Assembly: GCF_029215985.1 (NCBI RefSeq)
Contig: NZ_JAEMVC010000006.1
Coordinates: 31,961-95,960, forward strand
Direction: 5' to 3'
DNA from: Sulfurimonas sp. SAG-AH-194-C21
GTDB taxonomy: Bacteria > Campylobacterota > Campylobacteria > Campylobacterales > Sulfurimonadaceae
Length of the DNA: 64,000 nt
Below the pieces are notes generated by a model. It saw nothing but the letters and a program-made list of their open reading frames with translations. It was not told the origin of the DNA and did no database searches. This document shows, in pieces, positions 25,185 to 35,485 of the stretch. The position numbers and the translations under genes are program-made. Each line of letters opens with the position of its first letter. The first letter of the stretch is position 1.

Positions 25185-25736
25185 ATGAAAAACTCTTCAC
25201 AGGGTCTCCCCGGGTGTGAGGGCGAACATATACTGCAAAAAAAGTACAACAAGCAAGAGAGTGCTAAAAGGTTCTATGATAAAGAAGTCTATCCATATAT
25301 AACTGATGTTATGAAAGACTTTATCAACAAACAAACCATGCTCTTTATCGCGACTTCAGACAAAAATGGAGAGAGTGATAGCTCTTTTAGAAGTGGTCAA
25401 GAGGGTTTTGTAACTGTACTGAGTAAGGAGAAGCTCATATACCCTGAGTTTAATGGGAATGGTGTCATGGCCTCCCTTGGAAACATCTCAGAAAATGGAC
25501 ATATAGGAATGCTCTTTATTGACTTTTTTGATACTTTAACAGGTTTACATATAAATGGAAAAGCTACAATAGTAGACGCACAAGAGTTTGATACACATCT
25601 TACTAAAAAAGAGTGTTTAGAAGTCTCTCAAGCTATTAAACTACTAACTCAAGTGCAGATTACTTGGATTTTAGTTGAAGTAGAAGAGGCTTATATCCAT
25701 TGTTCAAAAAACATACCCAAATTACAAAAAGAATAG
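25185..25736 (+). CDS. pyridoxamine 5'-phosphate oxidase-fold protein
   Basis: A 183-residue split-barrel flavoprotein. Family features include QTMLFIATSDKNGESDSSFRSG, the PEFNGNGVMASLGNISENGHIGMLFIDFF block and LTGLHINGKATI. Relatives are called pyridoxamine 5'-phosphate oxidase-family or phosphohydrolase-associated FMN-binding proteins. The substrate is unknown. The first 25 residues hold two Cys in GLPGCEGE near the start. Single gene. Confidence 0.82.
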   Translation: MKNSSQGLPGCEGEHILQKKYNKQESAKRFYDKEVYPYITDVMKDFINKQTMLFIATSDKNGESDSSFRSGQEGFVTVLSKEKLIYPEFNGNGVMASLGNISENGHIGMLFIDFFDTLTGLHINGKATIVDAQEFDTHLTKKECLEVSQAIKLLTQVQITWILVEVEEAYIHCSKNIPKLQKE

Positions 25737-25823
25737 AAGTTTTTCTTATCTTTGATTATTAAGCTTAGCTTTTATTAAATATAGATAGTATATAATTAAC
25801 TAAAAAAAACTAAAAGGCATACC

Positions 25824-26690
25824 ATGAATTCTATGAACTCTAAAATTATATCTCTACTGTTTTCATTTTTTTTCGTATCAAGCCTATATGCAAGTGAAGT
25901 AGAACACTTTTTTGTTGTGAGTGGTGTAGTAATCAACAGTGGAAACTCTAAAAAGATAGAAAATTTTATACAGATGCTAGAAGATAAGAGTGGTTATAAA
26001 CTCAAACCATATTATGTACGTTCTTATGAGCACTTATCACAAGTACTACAAGATAACCCAGATGCTCTAGCATGGACATGTGGTGCTCCTTATGTAGAAG
26101 ATGCTATCAAAGATGGACAACAGCTTATAGCAGTACCACTTTATAAGGGAGTACCCACTTATAGTAGTTTTATCGTGAGTAGAAAAAGTGACCCAGGCAA
26201 AAGTATACTCGACTTTAAGTCTAAAATTTTTACCTACTCAGACCCTCGTTCAAACTCAGGTTTTGTTGCTCCTGCTTCAGAACTTCAAAAACACGGTTAT
26301 AAAATAGGGACTTTTTTTAGTGTAGAAATTTATGCGGGTATTCATGAAAAAAGTATCGAAGCAATTTATAGAGGTTTAGCCGATGTAGCTGCCATTGATG
26401 AATATGTTTGGATTGAGTACACCAAAACTCATCCACATCTTAAAGAACAGTTACATGTCATTCAAAAGATTGGTCCTTATGCGTTTACACCTATTGTAGC
26501 TGGAAAAGATGTAGATAAAAAAACTATTAAAAAACTACAAGAGGCATTAGTAGGTATGAGTAAAGTAGAACTACAGACATTTAAAAATGATTTTAATATG
26601 GATGGTTTTGTGATAAAAGATAAAACATTTTTTCAAAGTATCAAAACAAATATGCTTGTAGTTGGAATTGACTTAGAAGTTGAGAAATAA
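25824..26690 (+). CDS. PhnD-like periplasmic binding protein
   Basis: A 288-residue protein with a signal peptide (about 1-23, ending SSLYA) and a PhnD/PhnD-like periplasmic-binding domain. Features are the ALAWTCGAPYVEDA segment, the FTYSDPRSNSGFVAPASELQ loop that contacts oxyanions in phosphate or phosphonate binders, and AIDEYVW. No ABC permease or ATPase gene is near. Instead it starts an operon with a histidine kinase six bases later, so it likely acts as the sensor's ligand-binding partner. The ligand is not determined. Confidence 0.85.
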   Translation: MNSMNSKIISLLFSFFFVSSLYASEVEHFFVVSGVVINSGNSKKIENFIQMLEDKSGYKLKPYYVRSYEHLSQVLQDNPDALAWTCGAPYVEDAIKDGQQLIAVPLYKGVPTYSSFIVSRKSDPGKSILDFKSKIFTYSDPRSNSGFVAPASELQKHGYKIGTFFSVEIYAGIHEKSIEAIYRGLADVAAIDEYVWIEYTKTHPHLKEQLHVIQKIGPYAFTPIVAGKDVDKKTIKKLQEALVGMSKVELQTFKNDFNMDGFVIKDKTFFQSIKTNMLVVGIDLEVEK

Positions 26691-26696
26691 CAGCAT

Positions 26697-28319
26697 ATGA
26701 ACTGGATACTCACTTCCTTTAAACGCCAAATAGTACTCATACTTTTTATATGTATGTTTGTACTTGGTTTTGGTTCAATCACAAAAAACTATTTTGATAG
26801 TAAAGAACAGTTAAATATGATTTTAGAGTCTCAAGTAATGCAACTTAACAATCGATTTGCACTCTCTATCTCTTCTAAAATATTTTATAATGAACTGTAT
26901 GAAATCTCAGATGCTATTTTTAGCCTCTACGAGTACAACCATAAAAGTGCTCAAGATTCTGGTGCACTTTTCCTTATAAAAGATATCGCTGTTGTTGATA
27001 CAAAACAAAAAATTATAGGGCACTCTCATCCTAGGGAGTACTTTATAGGTAGCACATATATAGAAGAGTTTGTTGGTATTGAAGGGAGCACTCAAGAGTA
27101 CTATAATATTGACTGGAATAAAGAGCACACTAATCTTTATATTAAAACGCCACTCTATTCAGGATCCAAAGATATTATTGCTTACCTTTATATGAACATC
27201 GATCCTCTCTTTCTCAGTACTAAAGAAAAAGAAATTTTTAATCAACTCTTTATTTTTGGAGCTGTTTTTATCCTACTTATAGTGTTTGTGAGTTTACTAC
27301 TCGCAAGACTTATCGATAAACCCATAGATGAGATAATAGAAGGTTTAGAAGATATAGGCTCGGGAAATCTAAAGTTTACCTATAGTGTCCAAAGAAAAGA
27401 TGAGTTTTATACACTTGCAAAAGTTTTACTCAGTGCTGACAAAAGAATTTTAGAACAAAATGAGGAACTACTAGAGATTCAGACTACTCTTGAAGATATG
27501 GTTGATGAAAGAACAGCCGAATTAAACACAACACTTGATAATCTACAAAAATTTCAAAAACAACTTGTTGAAACTGAGAAGATGTCAGCGTTAGGTTCAC
27601 TTGTAGCAGGTGTAGCGCATGAAATTAACACACCTATTGGTGTGAGTCTTACAGGGATTACTTTTATAGAGAGTGAAACAAAAACTATACGAAAATCACT
27701 AGAAGATGAGACACTCGGTAAAAATGCACTCGCTGATTACTTTGATACGGTCGTAACTATGTCTGGATCTATGCATTTAAGTCTACTGAGTGCCGCAAAA
27801 CTTGTCCGTTCTTTCAAGCAAGTAGCTATTGATCAACATACAGAAGATAAACGCCACTTTAATTTAAAAGATTATTGCAATGAAGTACTTGTTAGTTTAA
27901 ATAATAAACTCAAATATGAGAAAGTTACAATCAAAAATGAGGTGCAAGCTAATATAGAGATACATTCTTATGCTGGGATTTTTTCACAAATCTTTACAAA
28001 CTTTATCATGAACTCTTTAGTACATGCTTTTGATGAAACAACTACGGACAATGAAGTAGTTTTACAAGGCTGGATTGAAGATGGTAGTCTGTATCTTATA
28101 TATGAAGATAACGGAAAAGGTGTTGATGAGAAAAATATTAAAAAGATATTTGATCCTTTCTTTACAACCAAACTTGGTAAAGGTGGCTCAGGATTAGGAC
28201 TAAACATAATTTATAACCTTATAGTCCATAAACTAAAAGGTGATGTATATTGTACCAATAAAGACAGAGGAATGACTATGACTATAACTATACCAATGCA
28301 GGAACTCACAAGTGAATGA
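26697..28319 (+). CDS. membrane histidine kinase
   Basis: A 540-residue sensor kinase. TM helix at about 11-28, periplasmic sensing region to about 180, second TM at 182-203, HAMP domain to about 256, a coiled coil (about 252-295), HisKA with the phospho-accepting H308 (GVAHEINTPIGVSL), and HATPase with IFDPFFTTK and GKGGSGLGLNI. It should pass a signal from the upstream PhnD-like protein to the response regulator whose gene overlaps its stop by eight bases. Confidence 0.93.
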   Translation: MNWILTSFKRQIVLILFICMFVLGFGSITKNYFDSKEQLNMILESQVMQLNNRFALSISSKIFYNELYEISDAIFSLYEYNHKSAQDSGALFLIKDIAVVDTKQKIIGHSHPREYFIGSTYIEEFVGIEGSTQEYYNIDWNKEHTNLYIKTPLYSGSKDIIAYLYMNIDPLFLSTKEKEIFNQLFIFGAVFILLIVFVSLLLARLIDKPIDEIIEGLEDIGSGNLKFTYSVQRKDEFYTLAKVLLSADKRILEQNEELLEIQTTLEDMVDERTAELNTTLDNLQKFQKQLVETEKMSALGSLVAGVAHEINTPIGVSLTGITFIESETKTIRKSLEDETLGKNALADYFDTVVTMSGSMHLSLLSAAKLVRSFKQVAIDQHTEDKRHFNLKDYCNEVLVSLNNKLKYEKVTIKNEVQANIEIHSYAGIFSQIFTNFIMNSLVHAFDETTTDNEVVLQGWIEDGSLYLIYEDNGKGVDEKNIKKIFDPFFTTKLGKGGSGLGLNIIYNLIVHKLKGDVYCTNKDRGMTMTITIPMQELTSE

Positions 28320-30012
28320 TGCACTTTTTTTAGTGGATGATGTAAAAGCTACTGTTGAGAAGGGTAGCATTAAAATCCTTGTAGTAGATGATGAAGTCTC
28401 AATTCACACCATAACAATAGGTGCTTTAAAAAACAAACTTTTTGATGATAAAAAACTAGAGATATTAACTGCTTTAAGTGGGGCAGAGGCAAAACAAATT
28501 TTAAATGAACATGACGATATTCATCTAGCCCTCATTGATGTAGTGATGGAAACACCAGAGGCTGGACTTGAACTTGTCGAGTACATAAGAGATGAGTTGA
28601 AAAATGAGATGATTCGACTTGTTCTTCGTACAGGACAGCCTTCACAAGCACCAGAAGAGCATGTTATAAACCATTATGATATAAACGACTATAAAGAAAA
28701 AACAGAACTCACAGCACAAAAGCTTTATACTCTTGTCCGAACTTCTATCAAGCAGTATCAGCAGTATCAAGCACTCAAAGATAGCAGAGATGTTATATAT
28801 GAAAAGATGACTACGAGTGAGTTAACTAAACTACCAAACCGTATGAAACTTAACGAATCCCTAGATTCTGAGGGAAGAAAATCACTGATACTTGTTAATA
28901 TAGATGATTTTAGTACCATAAACGAAACACAAGGTTTTACTGTGGGAGACAGTCTGTTAAAGGACTTTGCTTCGTACTTAAACAATGAATTTACTAAAAG
29001 CATGAAAATATTTCATCTTCATAGTGATATTTTTGCTATTTTGTGTTTCAATGTCGATACGAAAGAGGTAGAAACTTGTATGCAGGATTTAAAACAAAAA
29101 ATTTCTGGACATGTTTTTTGTATTGATAATCTGAACTTACATCTCACAGTAAGTCTTGGCATAGTACTCCACGAGAAGGGAAACCTCATACAAAAAGCAG
29201 AGTTTGCTATAAAAGAAGCGAGAAACTTAGGAAAAAATAATGCTCAAATTTATACGGATGATTTAAATATAATTCGTACCATTCATGCGAATTCTAAGTG
29301 GACACAAAGACTACGAGAAGCTATAAAAGAAGATAAAATTCATGCCTATTTCCAAGCAATCAAAAACTATAAAACAGGTGAAGTCCAGAAGTATGAAGCC
29401 CTTGTGCGTTTGGAGTATGATGGAGAGATATATACCCCTTATCATTTTATTGATGCCGCATTTTATAGTGGATTTATTTATGATATATTTAAAATTATGT
29501 TTAAGAAGACTTGTCAAAAGGCACAAGGCAATACATATGAGTTTAGTGTAAACATTAGTGAGTATGACTTAAAAGAAGAGAGTTTCTTTGAGTATGTTCA
29601 GACTACACTTAAAGAGCATAAAATAGATGCAGCTCGTATTAGTTTAGAAATTTTAGAGTATAAAAGTGTCTCCAACGATGAAAAGATTAAAAAACTCATT
29701 AATGACCTACATGATTTTGGGTTTAAAATCTCTATTGATGATTTTGGAACACAGTGTTCAAACTTCTCACAACTTAATGATCTGCCAATTGACTTTATAA
29801 AAATTGATGGAAGTTTCATCAAAGACATAGTAAATAATGAAAACTCTCAAATTGTTTCAAGAACCATTATAGACTTTGCACGCCATAAAAAAATACCGGT
29901 AATAGCAGAATTTGTATGTGATGGTGATGTATATCAGTATGTCAAAGATATTGGTGCTGACTATGCTCAGGGGTATTTTATCTCAGAGCCACAGCCTGAG
30001 CTTTTAAAGTAA
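28312..30012 (+). CDS. response regulator with degenerate GGDEF and intact EAL domain
   Basis: A 566-residue protein. REC domain: acidic pair D26/D27, phospho-acceptor D76 (LIDVVM), then LRTGQPSQAPE...YDINDYKEKTELT, a linker typical of this receiver class. GGDEF domain (about 165-320) reads HSDIF at 237-241 in place of GGDEF, so cyclase activity is unlikely. EAL domain (about 330-566) keeps the metal and catalytic residues: E362 (EALVRL), N414, E446, E449, D476/D477, K497, E533 and Q553. It should hydrolyse c-di-GMP under control of the kinase. The start overlaps the kinase gene. Confidence 0.92.
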   Translation: MNDALFLVDDVKATVEKGSIKILVVDDEVSIHTITIGALKNKLFDDKKLEILTALSGAEAKQILNEHDDIHLALIDVVMETPEAGLELVEYIRDELKNEMIRLVLRTGQPSQAPEEHVINHYDINDYKEKTELTAQKLYTLVRTSIKQYQQYQALKDSRDVIYEKMTTSELTKLPNRMKLNESLDSEGRKSLILVNIDDFSTINETQGFTVGDSLLKDFASYLNNEFTKSMKIFHLHSDIFAILCFNVDTKEVETCMQDLKQKISGHVFCIDNLNLHLTVSLGIVLHEKGNLIQKAEFAIKEARNLGKNNAQIYTDDLNIIRTIHANSKWTQRLREAIKEDKIHAYFQAIKNYKTGEVQKYEALVRLEYDGEIYTPYHFIDAAFYSGFIYDIFKIMFKKTCQKAQGNTYEFSVNISEYDLKEESFFEYVQTTLKEHKIDAARISLEILEYKSVSNDEKIKKLINDLHDFGFKISIDDFGTQCSNFSQLNDLPIDFIKIDGSFIKDIVNNENSQIVSRTIIDFARHKKIPVIAEFVCDGDVYQYVKDIGADYAQGYFISEPQPELLK

Positions 30013-30037
30013 GTAAACGCTGTGATATAATAAAAAC

Positions 30038-31366
30038 ATGAAACTATCCCACCTACAACAAATTATTAAATATTTACATCATTTTGAGAAGATATCAGCT
30101 GTACATAGAGTAAGCGATACCATCATAAAAATAGTATTTGATAAGAGGGATGCCATCTACTTTAATATGTCTCGCTCAAACTCAAGCATGTTTAAGTGCG
30201 AAGAGTACCCCCGCTCAAAAATCTACAATGCACCTTTTGATGTACTTATAGCTAAACGCTTTAATCGCTCAAATATTTTAAGTATAGAACTACTTAATGA
30301 TGATAAAATAATCCGCATGAAAACTTCTATCGCCTCTGCTTATAAAGAGGAGATAACATATATACAGATAGAGTTTACGGGGAAGTATACTAATGTTATT
30401 ATCTTAGATGAGCAAAACATAGTGCTTGAAGCATTGCGTCATGTTGACCTCTATTCTTCATTTCGAGAGGTACGGGTAGGACAAAAACTACTAGATGTTC
30501 CTAACGCTCCTTTTAGTGCAAAAGAGTATCCCCTAGAGAGTGTTGAAGAGTTTTTATACTCTGTGCATACAGGTGAGCAAAATGCACAACTAGATAATCT
30601 CAAAAAGCAAAGAGTTGCACAACTGCGTAAAAAACTCAAAAAACTGCAAAAGCTTTATGACAAGCTAGACTCCCAAGAAGACTTAGAAAAAGTAGCCACA
30701 AAAAATGAGTACTATGGAAACCTAATGCTCTCAAATGTACATAACTTTAAACCCTACTCCAAAAAACTACTTTTAGATGATTATGATGGAGAAAAGATAG
30801 AGTTACACATAGATAAAGAGTGTCCCACCGCGTTTGTCGTGAGTAACATGTTCTTTAGTAGAAGTAAAAAAGCCAAACAAAAGGCTAAACACCTCCATAT
30901 AGAAGAAGAATCTCTCTCTTCTAAGATAGAGCATATAAAACTTTTTATACATACTGTTACAATGGCTTTAGATATAGCAAAGATTGAGTTGTTGTTTCCT
31001 AAAAAAGTACAAAATAAAAAAATAAAAGTCAATGATAGTGTCGAGTCTTTTTGGATAGAGGGTTATAAAGTACAACTCGGAAAGAATGAAAAAGGGAATA
31101 TAGTCCTCCTAAAAAATGCAAGAGCAAAAGATATCTGGATACACTTAAAAGAGCAGCCCTCATGCCATGTAATCATCACAACAGACAAACAAAGTCTGCC
31201 TGAAAACATCATAAAATCAGCTGCAAGACTCTGTGTAGATTTTACGACAACTTCACAAGATAAGTATTTGGTCGATTATACTCCTCGTAGAGAAGTAACT
31301 ATTCAACATGGTGCTAATGTACTTTACAATAAATATAAAACGATAGAGATAGACACAAGGAGTTAA
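30038..31366 (+). CDS. NFACT family protein (RqcH/Tae2-like)
   Basis: A 442-residue protein with NFACT-N (1-180), a lysine-rich coiled coil (about 188-215 and 285-315) and NFACT-R (about 330-440), where ARAKDIWIHLK and VDYTPRREVTIQHGANVLYNKY are typical. Homologs add C-terminal alanine tails to stalled nascent chains on large ribosomal subunits, and older annotations call them fibronectin-binding proteins. It is shorter than Bacillus RqcH (about 570), missing part of the middle. Whether it keeps tailing activity cannot be told. Confidence 0.88.
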   Translation: MKLSHLQQIIKYLHHFEKISAVHRVSDTIIKIVFDKRDAIYFNMSRSNSSMFKCEEYPRSKIYNAPFDVLIAKRFNRSNILSIELLNDDKIIRMKTSIASAYKEEITYIQIEFTGKYTNVIILDEQNIVLEALRHVDLYSSFREVRVGQKLLDVPNAPFSAKEYPLESVEEFLYSVHTGEQNAQLDNLKKQRVAQLRKKLKKLQKLYDKLDSQEDLEKVATKNEYYGNLMLSNVHNFKPYSKKLLLDDYDGEKIELHIDKECPTAFVVSNMFFSRSKKAKQKAKHLHIEEESLSSKIEHIKLFIHTVTMALDIAKIELLFPKKVQNKKIKVNDSVESFWIEGYKVQLGKNEKGNIVLLKNARAKDIWIHLKEQPSCHVIITTDKQSLPENIIKSAARLCVDFTTTSQDKYLVDYTPRREVTIQHGANVLYNKYKTIEIDTRS

Positions 31367-31368
31367 TT

Positions 31369-31683
31369 ATGGCATCAATTGGACCCGTAGCAAATGCAAT
31401 TTTTACAAACCAGATGACTCCTGCTGCTGCAACTGCACAAAATGCAAATCAAAATCGTGTAGACTTTCAAAATATGATTGCGCAATCTCAGGTACAAGAA
31501 AAAGATGAAAAAGTTTTAGAAGTCCGTCCAGCCGAAGAGAACAAAGAGGTGGATGAAGATAAAGAGCATACTCGTGATGAAGCTGATAGGGAAAATCAAA
31601 GAAGTCCTAAACATGAAGACGATGACGATGGTGATGACACAGATGACGATGAACCACTCTACAAACTAGATATTAAAGTTTAG
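31369..31683 (+). CDS. unknown acidic protein
   Basis: A 104-residue protein in two parts: residues 1-45, rich in Ala, Asn and Gln (ASIGPVANAIFTNQMTPAAA), then a strongly charged half ending EDDDDGDDTDDDEPLYKLDI. It starts two bases after the NFACT gene stop with AAGGAG overlapping that stop, so the genes are co-expressed. The N-terminal style recalls flagellar or export substrates, but no family can be named. Confidence 0.65.
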   Translation: MASIGPVANAIFTNQMTPAAATAQNANQNRVDFQNMIAQSQVQEKDEKVLEVRPAEENKEVDEDKEHTRDEADRENQRSPKHEDDDDGDDTDDDEPLYKLDIKV

Positions 31684-31709
31684 TTAAAAATTTAAACACT
31701 GGAAAACAG

Positions 31710-32138
31710 ATGAAAAAAATAGTTATTTTACTCCTTATAAGCCTAAGCCTTTTTGGTGCAAATGTCGATAAATTTGCAAAAGAGATGGGTTTTGAACGCG
31801 ACTATAAAACAGCCCTTAGTAAAGCAAAAAAAGAAGATAAAGTTTTAATGATGGTACTAGGGGCAGATTACTGTCCTTGGTGTCGTAAGTTTGAGCGAAA
31901 AACACTGAACTCTTCACTTTTGAAGTCGCGTTTACAAACAGAAGTAGTAACACTAGTAGTGGATAAAAAGTTTGATATAGAGAGTTTTCCTGAGCAATTC
32001 CGTACACAATTTACACCAAAAGTCTTTTTTATCAACCCAAAAGATGAATCTGTCATTTTAGATACTACAGGATATATCAAGAAAAAGCATTTTGAAGAGA
32101 GTTTAAATACTGCCATCGAACTCTACGGAGATAAATAA
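31710..32138 (+). CDS. periplasmic thioredoxin-fold protein
   Basis: A 142-residue protein with a signal peptide (about 1-17, ending LFGA) and a thioredoxin fold with the motif DYCPWCRKFE (CPWC), similar to DUF255/thioredoxin-like and SoxW-type proteins. It would reduce or exchange disulfides in the periplasm. The ATPKVFFIN-like cis-proline region is seen as FTPKVFFINPKDES. The next gene starts at the last base of its stop codon. Confidence 0.85.
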   Translation: MKKIVILLLISLSLFGANVDKFAKEMGFERDYKTALSKAKKEDKVLMMVLGADYCPWCRKFERKTLNSSLLKSRLQTEVVTLVVDKKFDIESFPEQFRTQFTPKVFFINPKDESVILDTTGYIKKKHFEESLNTAIELYGDK

Positions 32139-32584
32139 TGAAGAAAATATTTGTACTTCTTTTTATAGCTGTAATCAGTCTCAATGCAGCTGGATTTTGG
32201 ACACTAACGGGTCTACAAAAAGCAAATGTATATGTAAAAAATGATGTTTCTCGTTTAAAACCAGACACGATTAAAACTATAAAAGAAAAAATGTACACAG
32301 CCTTAGAAAACTTAGGCATACAAACAAAAGCTCAAGATAGCCCTACTCTTATGGTTGCAATGGAAGATTTGGATGAAGATGGAACACATTATGTACATAT
32401 AAACCTAGCTCTTGGTGAAGAAGTTCAAACATATAGAGCTGATAAAAGCTCAACCTTTGCACTTACTTACTCAGCATATGACTTCATTGATGTAGATTTA
32501 GATGAACTTGATAGTGGCGTTTTAGAAAGTGTTGACTTTTTACTCTCACAATTTTCAGAGCACTTTAACGACGACAAAGATTAG
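32138..32584 (+). CDS. unknown periplasmic protein
   Basis: A 148-residue protein with a signal peptide (about 1-18, ending LNAA). The mature part has no cysteines and ends in an acidic helix. The overlap (TAATG) with the thioredoxin-like gene suggests joint function. No family is recognised. Confidence 0.7.
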   Translation: MKKIFVLLFIAVISLNAAGFWTLTGLQKANVYVKNDVSRLKPDTIKTIKEKMYTALENLGIQTKAQDSPTLMVAMEDLDEDGTHYVHINLALGEEVQTYRADKSSTFALTYSAYDFIDVDLDELDSGVLESVDFLLSQFSEHFNDDKD

Positions 32585-32677
32585 TTGAAACTTCTGAGTA
32601 TATGCTAAGTGTTCAGAGGTTTCAATTATATTCTCAAAAGGGTATAATATGCTTATAAATAATATCTAGGAATTTTT

Positions 32678-33433
32678 ATGAGTATGTTTGAAGATCACAA
32701 AGAGAGAATAGTAACAGGTTTTGCACTTTTAGCAGCTGTTTTTATCATAGGCTTAATCGATAACTTTTTTGTTATGTGGTTAGTCTTTGGTGGCGTTTAC
32801 CTACTAGCATTTAATGAAGCCGTTAAACTCTTTGAAGTAGAGAAAGATGGTCTGCTTCCTTTTGCAATCGGACTCTGGTTAGTTGCTGGTATTTATCCTT
32901 ATGGCGATGACCTATTTGTTTTAGCAGGTGTGGCTTATGCAAGTGCTGTTGCTTTTAACAAAGAGACTCAGTGGAAAGACTTTTTTCCTTTCATCTACCC
33001 AACTGCTGGTATACTTTTTATGTTTACGATGTATCAGGAATACGGTGTACTCTCACTCCTTTGGTTACTCGCAGTCGTCGCGTTAACTGATGTCGGTGCA
33101 TATGCCGTTGGTAAAAGTATAGGTAAAACACAATTTTGTGAAACAAGTCCAAACAAAACTATGGAAGGTGTTGTTGGCGGTATCGCTGTTGCGACAATCG
33201 GTGGTGCCTTTGTTGGTCTCACTATCGTTGACTTTAGTGTTGGCTTTTTTGTAAGTTTTGCTGTTGCAGTAAGCTCAATTTTCGGAGATCTATTTGAATC
33301 TTCACTCAAGCGTGCAGCTGGTGTAAAAGATAGTGGTGATTTACTCCCAGGTCACGGCGGAATACTCGACCGAATAGATGGATATCTCTTTGCTGGAATC
33401 GTGATGCTTGTTCTTTTAAGAGGTTTAGTATAA
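32678..33433 (+). CDS. cdsA: phosphatidate cytidylyltransferase
   Basis: A 251-residue inner-membrane enzyme that makes CDP-diacylglycerol from phosphatidate and CTP, the branch point for phospholipids. About eight hydrophobic helices are present. The C-terminal signature SSLKRAAGVKDSGDLLPGHG followed by GILDRID is intact. It is the first of a three-gene cluster: dxr starts one base after its stop and tsaD overlaps dxr. Confidence 0.95.
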   Translation: MSMFEDHKERIVTGFALLAAVFIIGLIDNFFVMWLVFGGVYLLAFNEAVKLFEVEKDGLLPFAIGLWLVAGIYPYGDDLFVLAGVAYASAVAFNKETQWKDFFPFIYPTAGILFMFTMYQEYGVLSLLWLLAVVALTDVGAYAVGKSIGKTQFCETSPNKTMEGVVGGIAVATIGGAFVGLTIVDFSVGFFVSFAVAVSSIFGDLFESSLKRAAGVKDSGDLLPGHGGILDRIDGYLFAGIVMLVLLRGLV

Positions 33434-33434
33434 G

Positions 33435-34505
33435 TTGGTACTCCTAGGTTCAACAGGCTCCATAGGAGTAAATGCACTTTTAGTTGCTGCACGGTTTGAT
33501 ATAGCCATCGAAGTTTTAGTAGCTGGTAAAAATATCAAAGTCCTCAACGAACAGATACAAGAGCACTCCCCAAAAGTAGTAGTCATCGCAGATGAAAAAG
33601 ATATTCCAAGTGTAAACCATGCTAATGTTTATGCAGGAAATGAAGCTATTTTACAAGTCATAGAAGATTCACAAAGTGAGTTAGTTGTAAATGCCTTAGT
33701 AGGATTTTTGGGACTTCGTCCAACACTTAAAGCCATAGAGTGTGGTAAAAAAGTTGCACTTGCAAATAAAGAATCACTTGTCGCTTGTGGTGCTTTTATA
33801 GATATAAAAAACATTCAACCTATAGACAGCGAACACTTTGGACTTTGGTACCTTCTCCAAGACAGACCCGTACAAAAAATGATAATAACTGCTTCAGGTG
33901 GTGCCTTTCGTGACTGGGATATAAAAAAACTACAAAACGCGACACTTGCAGACACACAAAAACATCCAAACTGGTCAATGGGACAAAAGATAACGATAGA
34001 CTCAGCAACTATGGTAAATAAAATGTTTGAACTCTTAGAAGCAAGATGGCTTTTTGGAGAGGGAAATTATGATGCTATCATAGAGACTAAGTCACTCATC
34101 CATGCACTTATAGACTTTAAAGATGGTTCAACTACAGCACACTTTGCAAATGCAAGTATGCAACTCCCTATCGCGTTTGCACTTGATAAAGATATGGATG
34201 AGAACATCTTAGAGCATGTTGATTTGGTAAAAACTGGAAGTTTAGAGTTTCGAGAAATCACAACTGATAGATACCCAATTTGGGAGATAAAAAAAGAGTT
34301 GTTAGAAAATCCTGAACGAGGACTCATTGTAAACGCAGCGAATGAAGCCGCAATAGAACTCTTTATCAATAAAAAAATCGGTTTTATGGATATATCTAAA
34401 CATATTATTACTGCGTTTGAAAAATTTCAAACACTACCAAAAAATATTGATGATGTGTTTGGGATTGATGAAGAAGTACGAAATTTTGTAAGGGAATCTC
34501 TATGA
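33435..34505 (+). CDS. dxr: 1-deoxy-D-xylulose-5-phosphate reductoisomerase
   Basis: A 356-residue enzyme of the non-mevalonate isoprenoid pathway. The NADPH-binding start [39 protein letters not shown] (metal and substrate site), [29 protein letters not shown] and the C-terminal [11 protein letters not shown] are all present. The start is TTG at 33435: an in-frame TAG just upstream leaves no other choice that keeps the GSTGSIG fold. Coupled between cdsA and tsaD. Confidence 0.97.
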   Translation: MVLLGSTGSIGVNALLVAARFDIAIEVLVAGKNIKVLNEQIQEHSPKVVVIADEKDIPSVNHANVYAGNEAILQVIEDSQSELVVNALVGFLGLRPTLKAIECGKKVALANKESLVACGAFIDIKNIQPIDSEHFGLWYLLQDRPVQKMIITASGGAFRDWDIKKLQNATLADTQKHPNWSMGQKITIDSATMVNKMFELLEARWLFGEGNYDAIIETKSLIHALIDFKDGSTTAHFANASMQLPIAFALDKDMDENILEHVDLVKTGSLEFREITTDRYPIWEIKKELLENPERGLIVNAANEAAIELFINKKIGFMDISKHIITAFEKFQTLPKNIDDVFGIDEEVRNFVRESL

Positions 34506-35485
34506 TACTTAGTATAGAGAGTTCTTGTGATGATAGTGCAATAGCAATCACGGATATAAAAACAAAAAAACTACTTTTTCATAAAAAGATATCTCAAGAG
34601 ATAGAGCATAGTGTGTATGGTGGTGTTGTTCCTGAACTTGCAGCACGACTACATGCAGAAGCACTTCCTAAAATACTAGAACAAGTAAAAGAGTACTTCC
34701 CTAAACTAAAAGCCGTAGCAGTTACTTCAACCCCTGGTCTTGCTGTCACACTTGTTGAGGGTGTGACTATGGCTAAGGCTATAGCAGTTGCTTTAGATAT
34801 TTCTCTTATTGGTGTTAACCATCTCATAGGGCATATATATTCGCTTTTTATTGAAAAAGAGACTCAGTTTCCTTTGACTTGTTTACTTGTTTCAGGTGGA
34901 CATACTCAGGTTATGCAAGTTAAAAGTCTTACAGAGATAGAGACCGTTGCAAAAAGTATGGATGATAGTTTTGGTGAGAGTTTTGATAAGGTTGCTAAGA
35001 TGATGGGGCTTGGATACCCGGGTGGACCAGTCATTCAAGAACTTGCATCTGGTGGCGATAGATTAAAACATAACTTTACAGTACCCCTACATCAGTCACC
35101 ACTCATCGCGTTTAGCTACTCAGGACTTAAAAATGCCGTGCGTTTAGCGGTTCTTGATGCTGATGGCGATACATCTAAGTATAAAGATATAGCAGCTTCA
35201 TTTGAGCATATCGCTACAAAACATTTGACTATGAAGTTAAAAAAATATTTTAAAACTGTAAGACCTAAAACATTCGCCATTGTTGGTGGTGCTTCGGCCA
35301 ACCTTTATCTGCGTGGACAGATACAAGAATTACTCAAACCACATAATGCAGAGTTGATTTTAAGTGAACTTAAATATTGTTCTGATAATGCTGCTATGAT
35401 AGGTCGCGTTGCAGTTGAGATGTATGAAAAAAATCTCTTTACTTCTTTAGAAGACTTAGATATTGCTCCTAGAAGTCTTTTATAA
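34502..35485 (+). CDS. tsaD: tRNA N6-adenosine threonylcarbamoyltransferase
   Basis: A 327-residue TsaD/Kae1 protein that transfers the threonylcarbamoyl group to A37 of ANN-decoding tRNAs. It opens [15 protein letters not shown], contains the metal-binding NHLIGH (about 107-112), SGGHTQ, the [21 protein letters not shown] nucleotide region in two parts, and [13 protein letters not shown] at the end. The start overlaps the dxr stop as ATGA. Confidence 0.97.
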   Translation: MILSIESSCDDSAIAITDIKTKKLLFHKKISQEIEHSVYGGVVPELAARLHAEALPKILEQVKEYFPKLKAVAVTSTPGLAVTLVEGVTMAKAIAVALDISLIGVNHLIGHIYSLFIEKETQFPLTCLLVSGGHTQVMQVKSLTEIETVAKSMDDSFGESFDKVAKMMGLGYPGGPVIQELASGGDRLKHNFTVPLHQSPLIAFSYSGLKNAVRLAVLDADGDTSKYKDIAASFEHIATKHLTMKLKKYFKTVRPKTFAIVGGASANLYLRGQIQELLKPHNAELILSELKYCSDNAAMIGRVAVEMYEKNLFTSLEDLDIAPRSLL

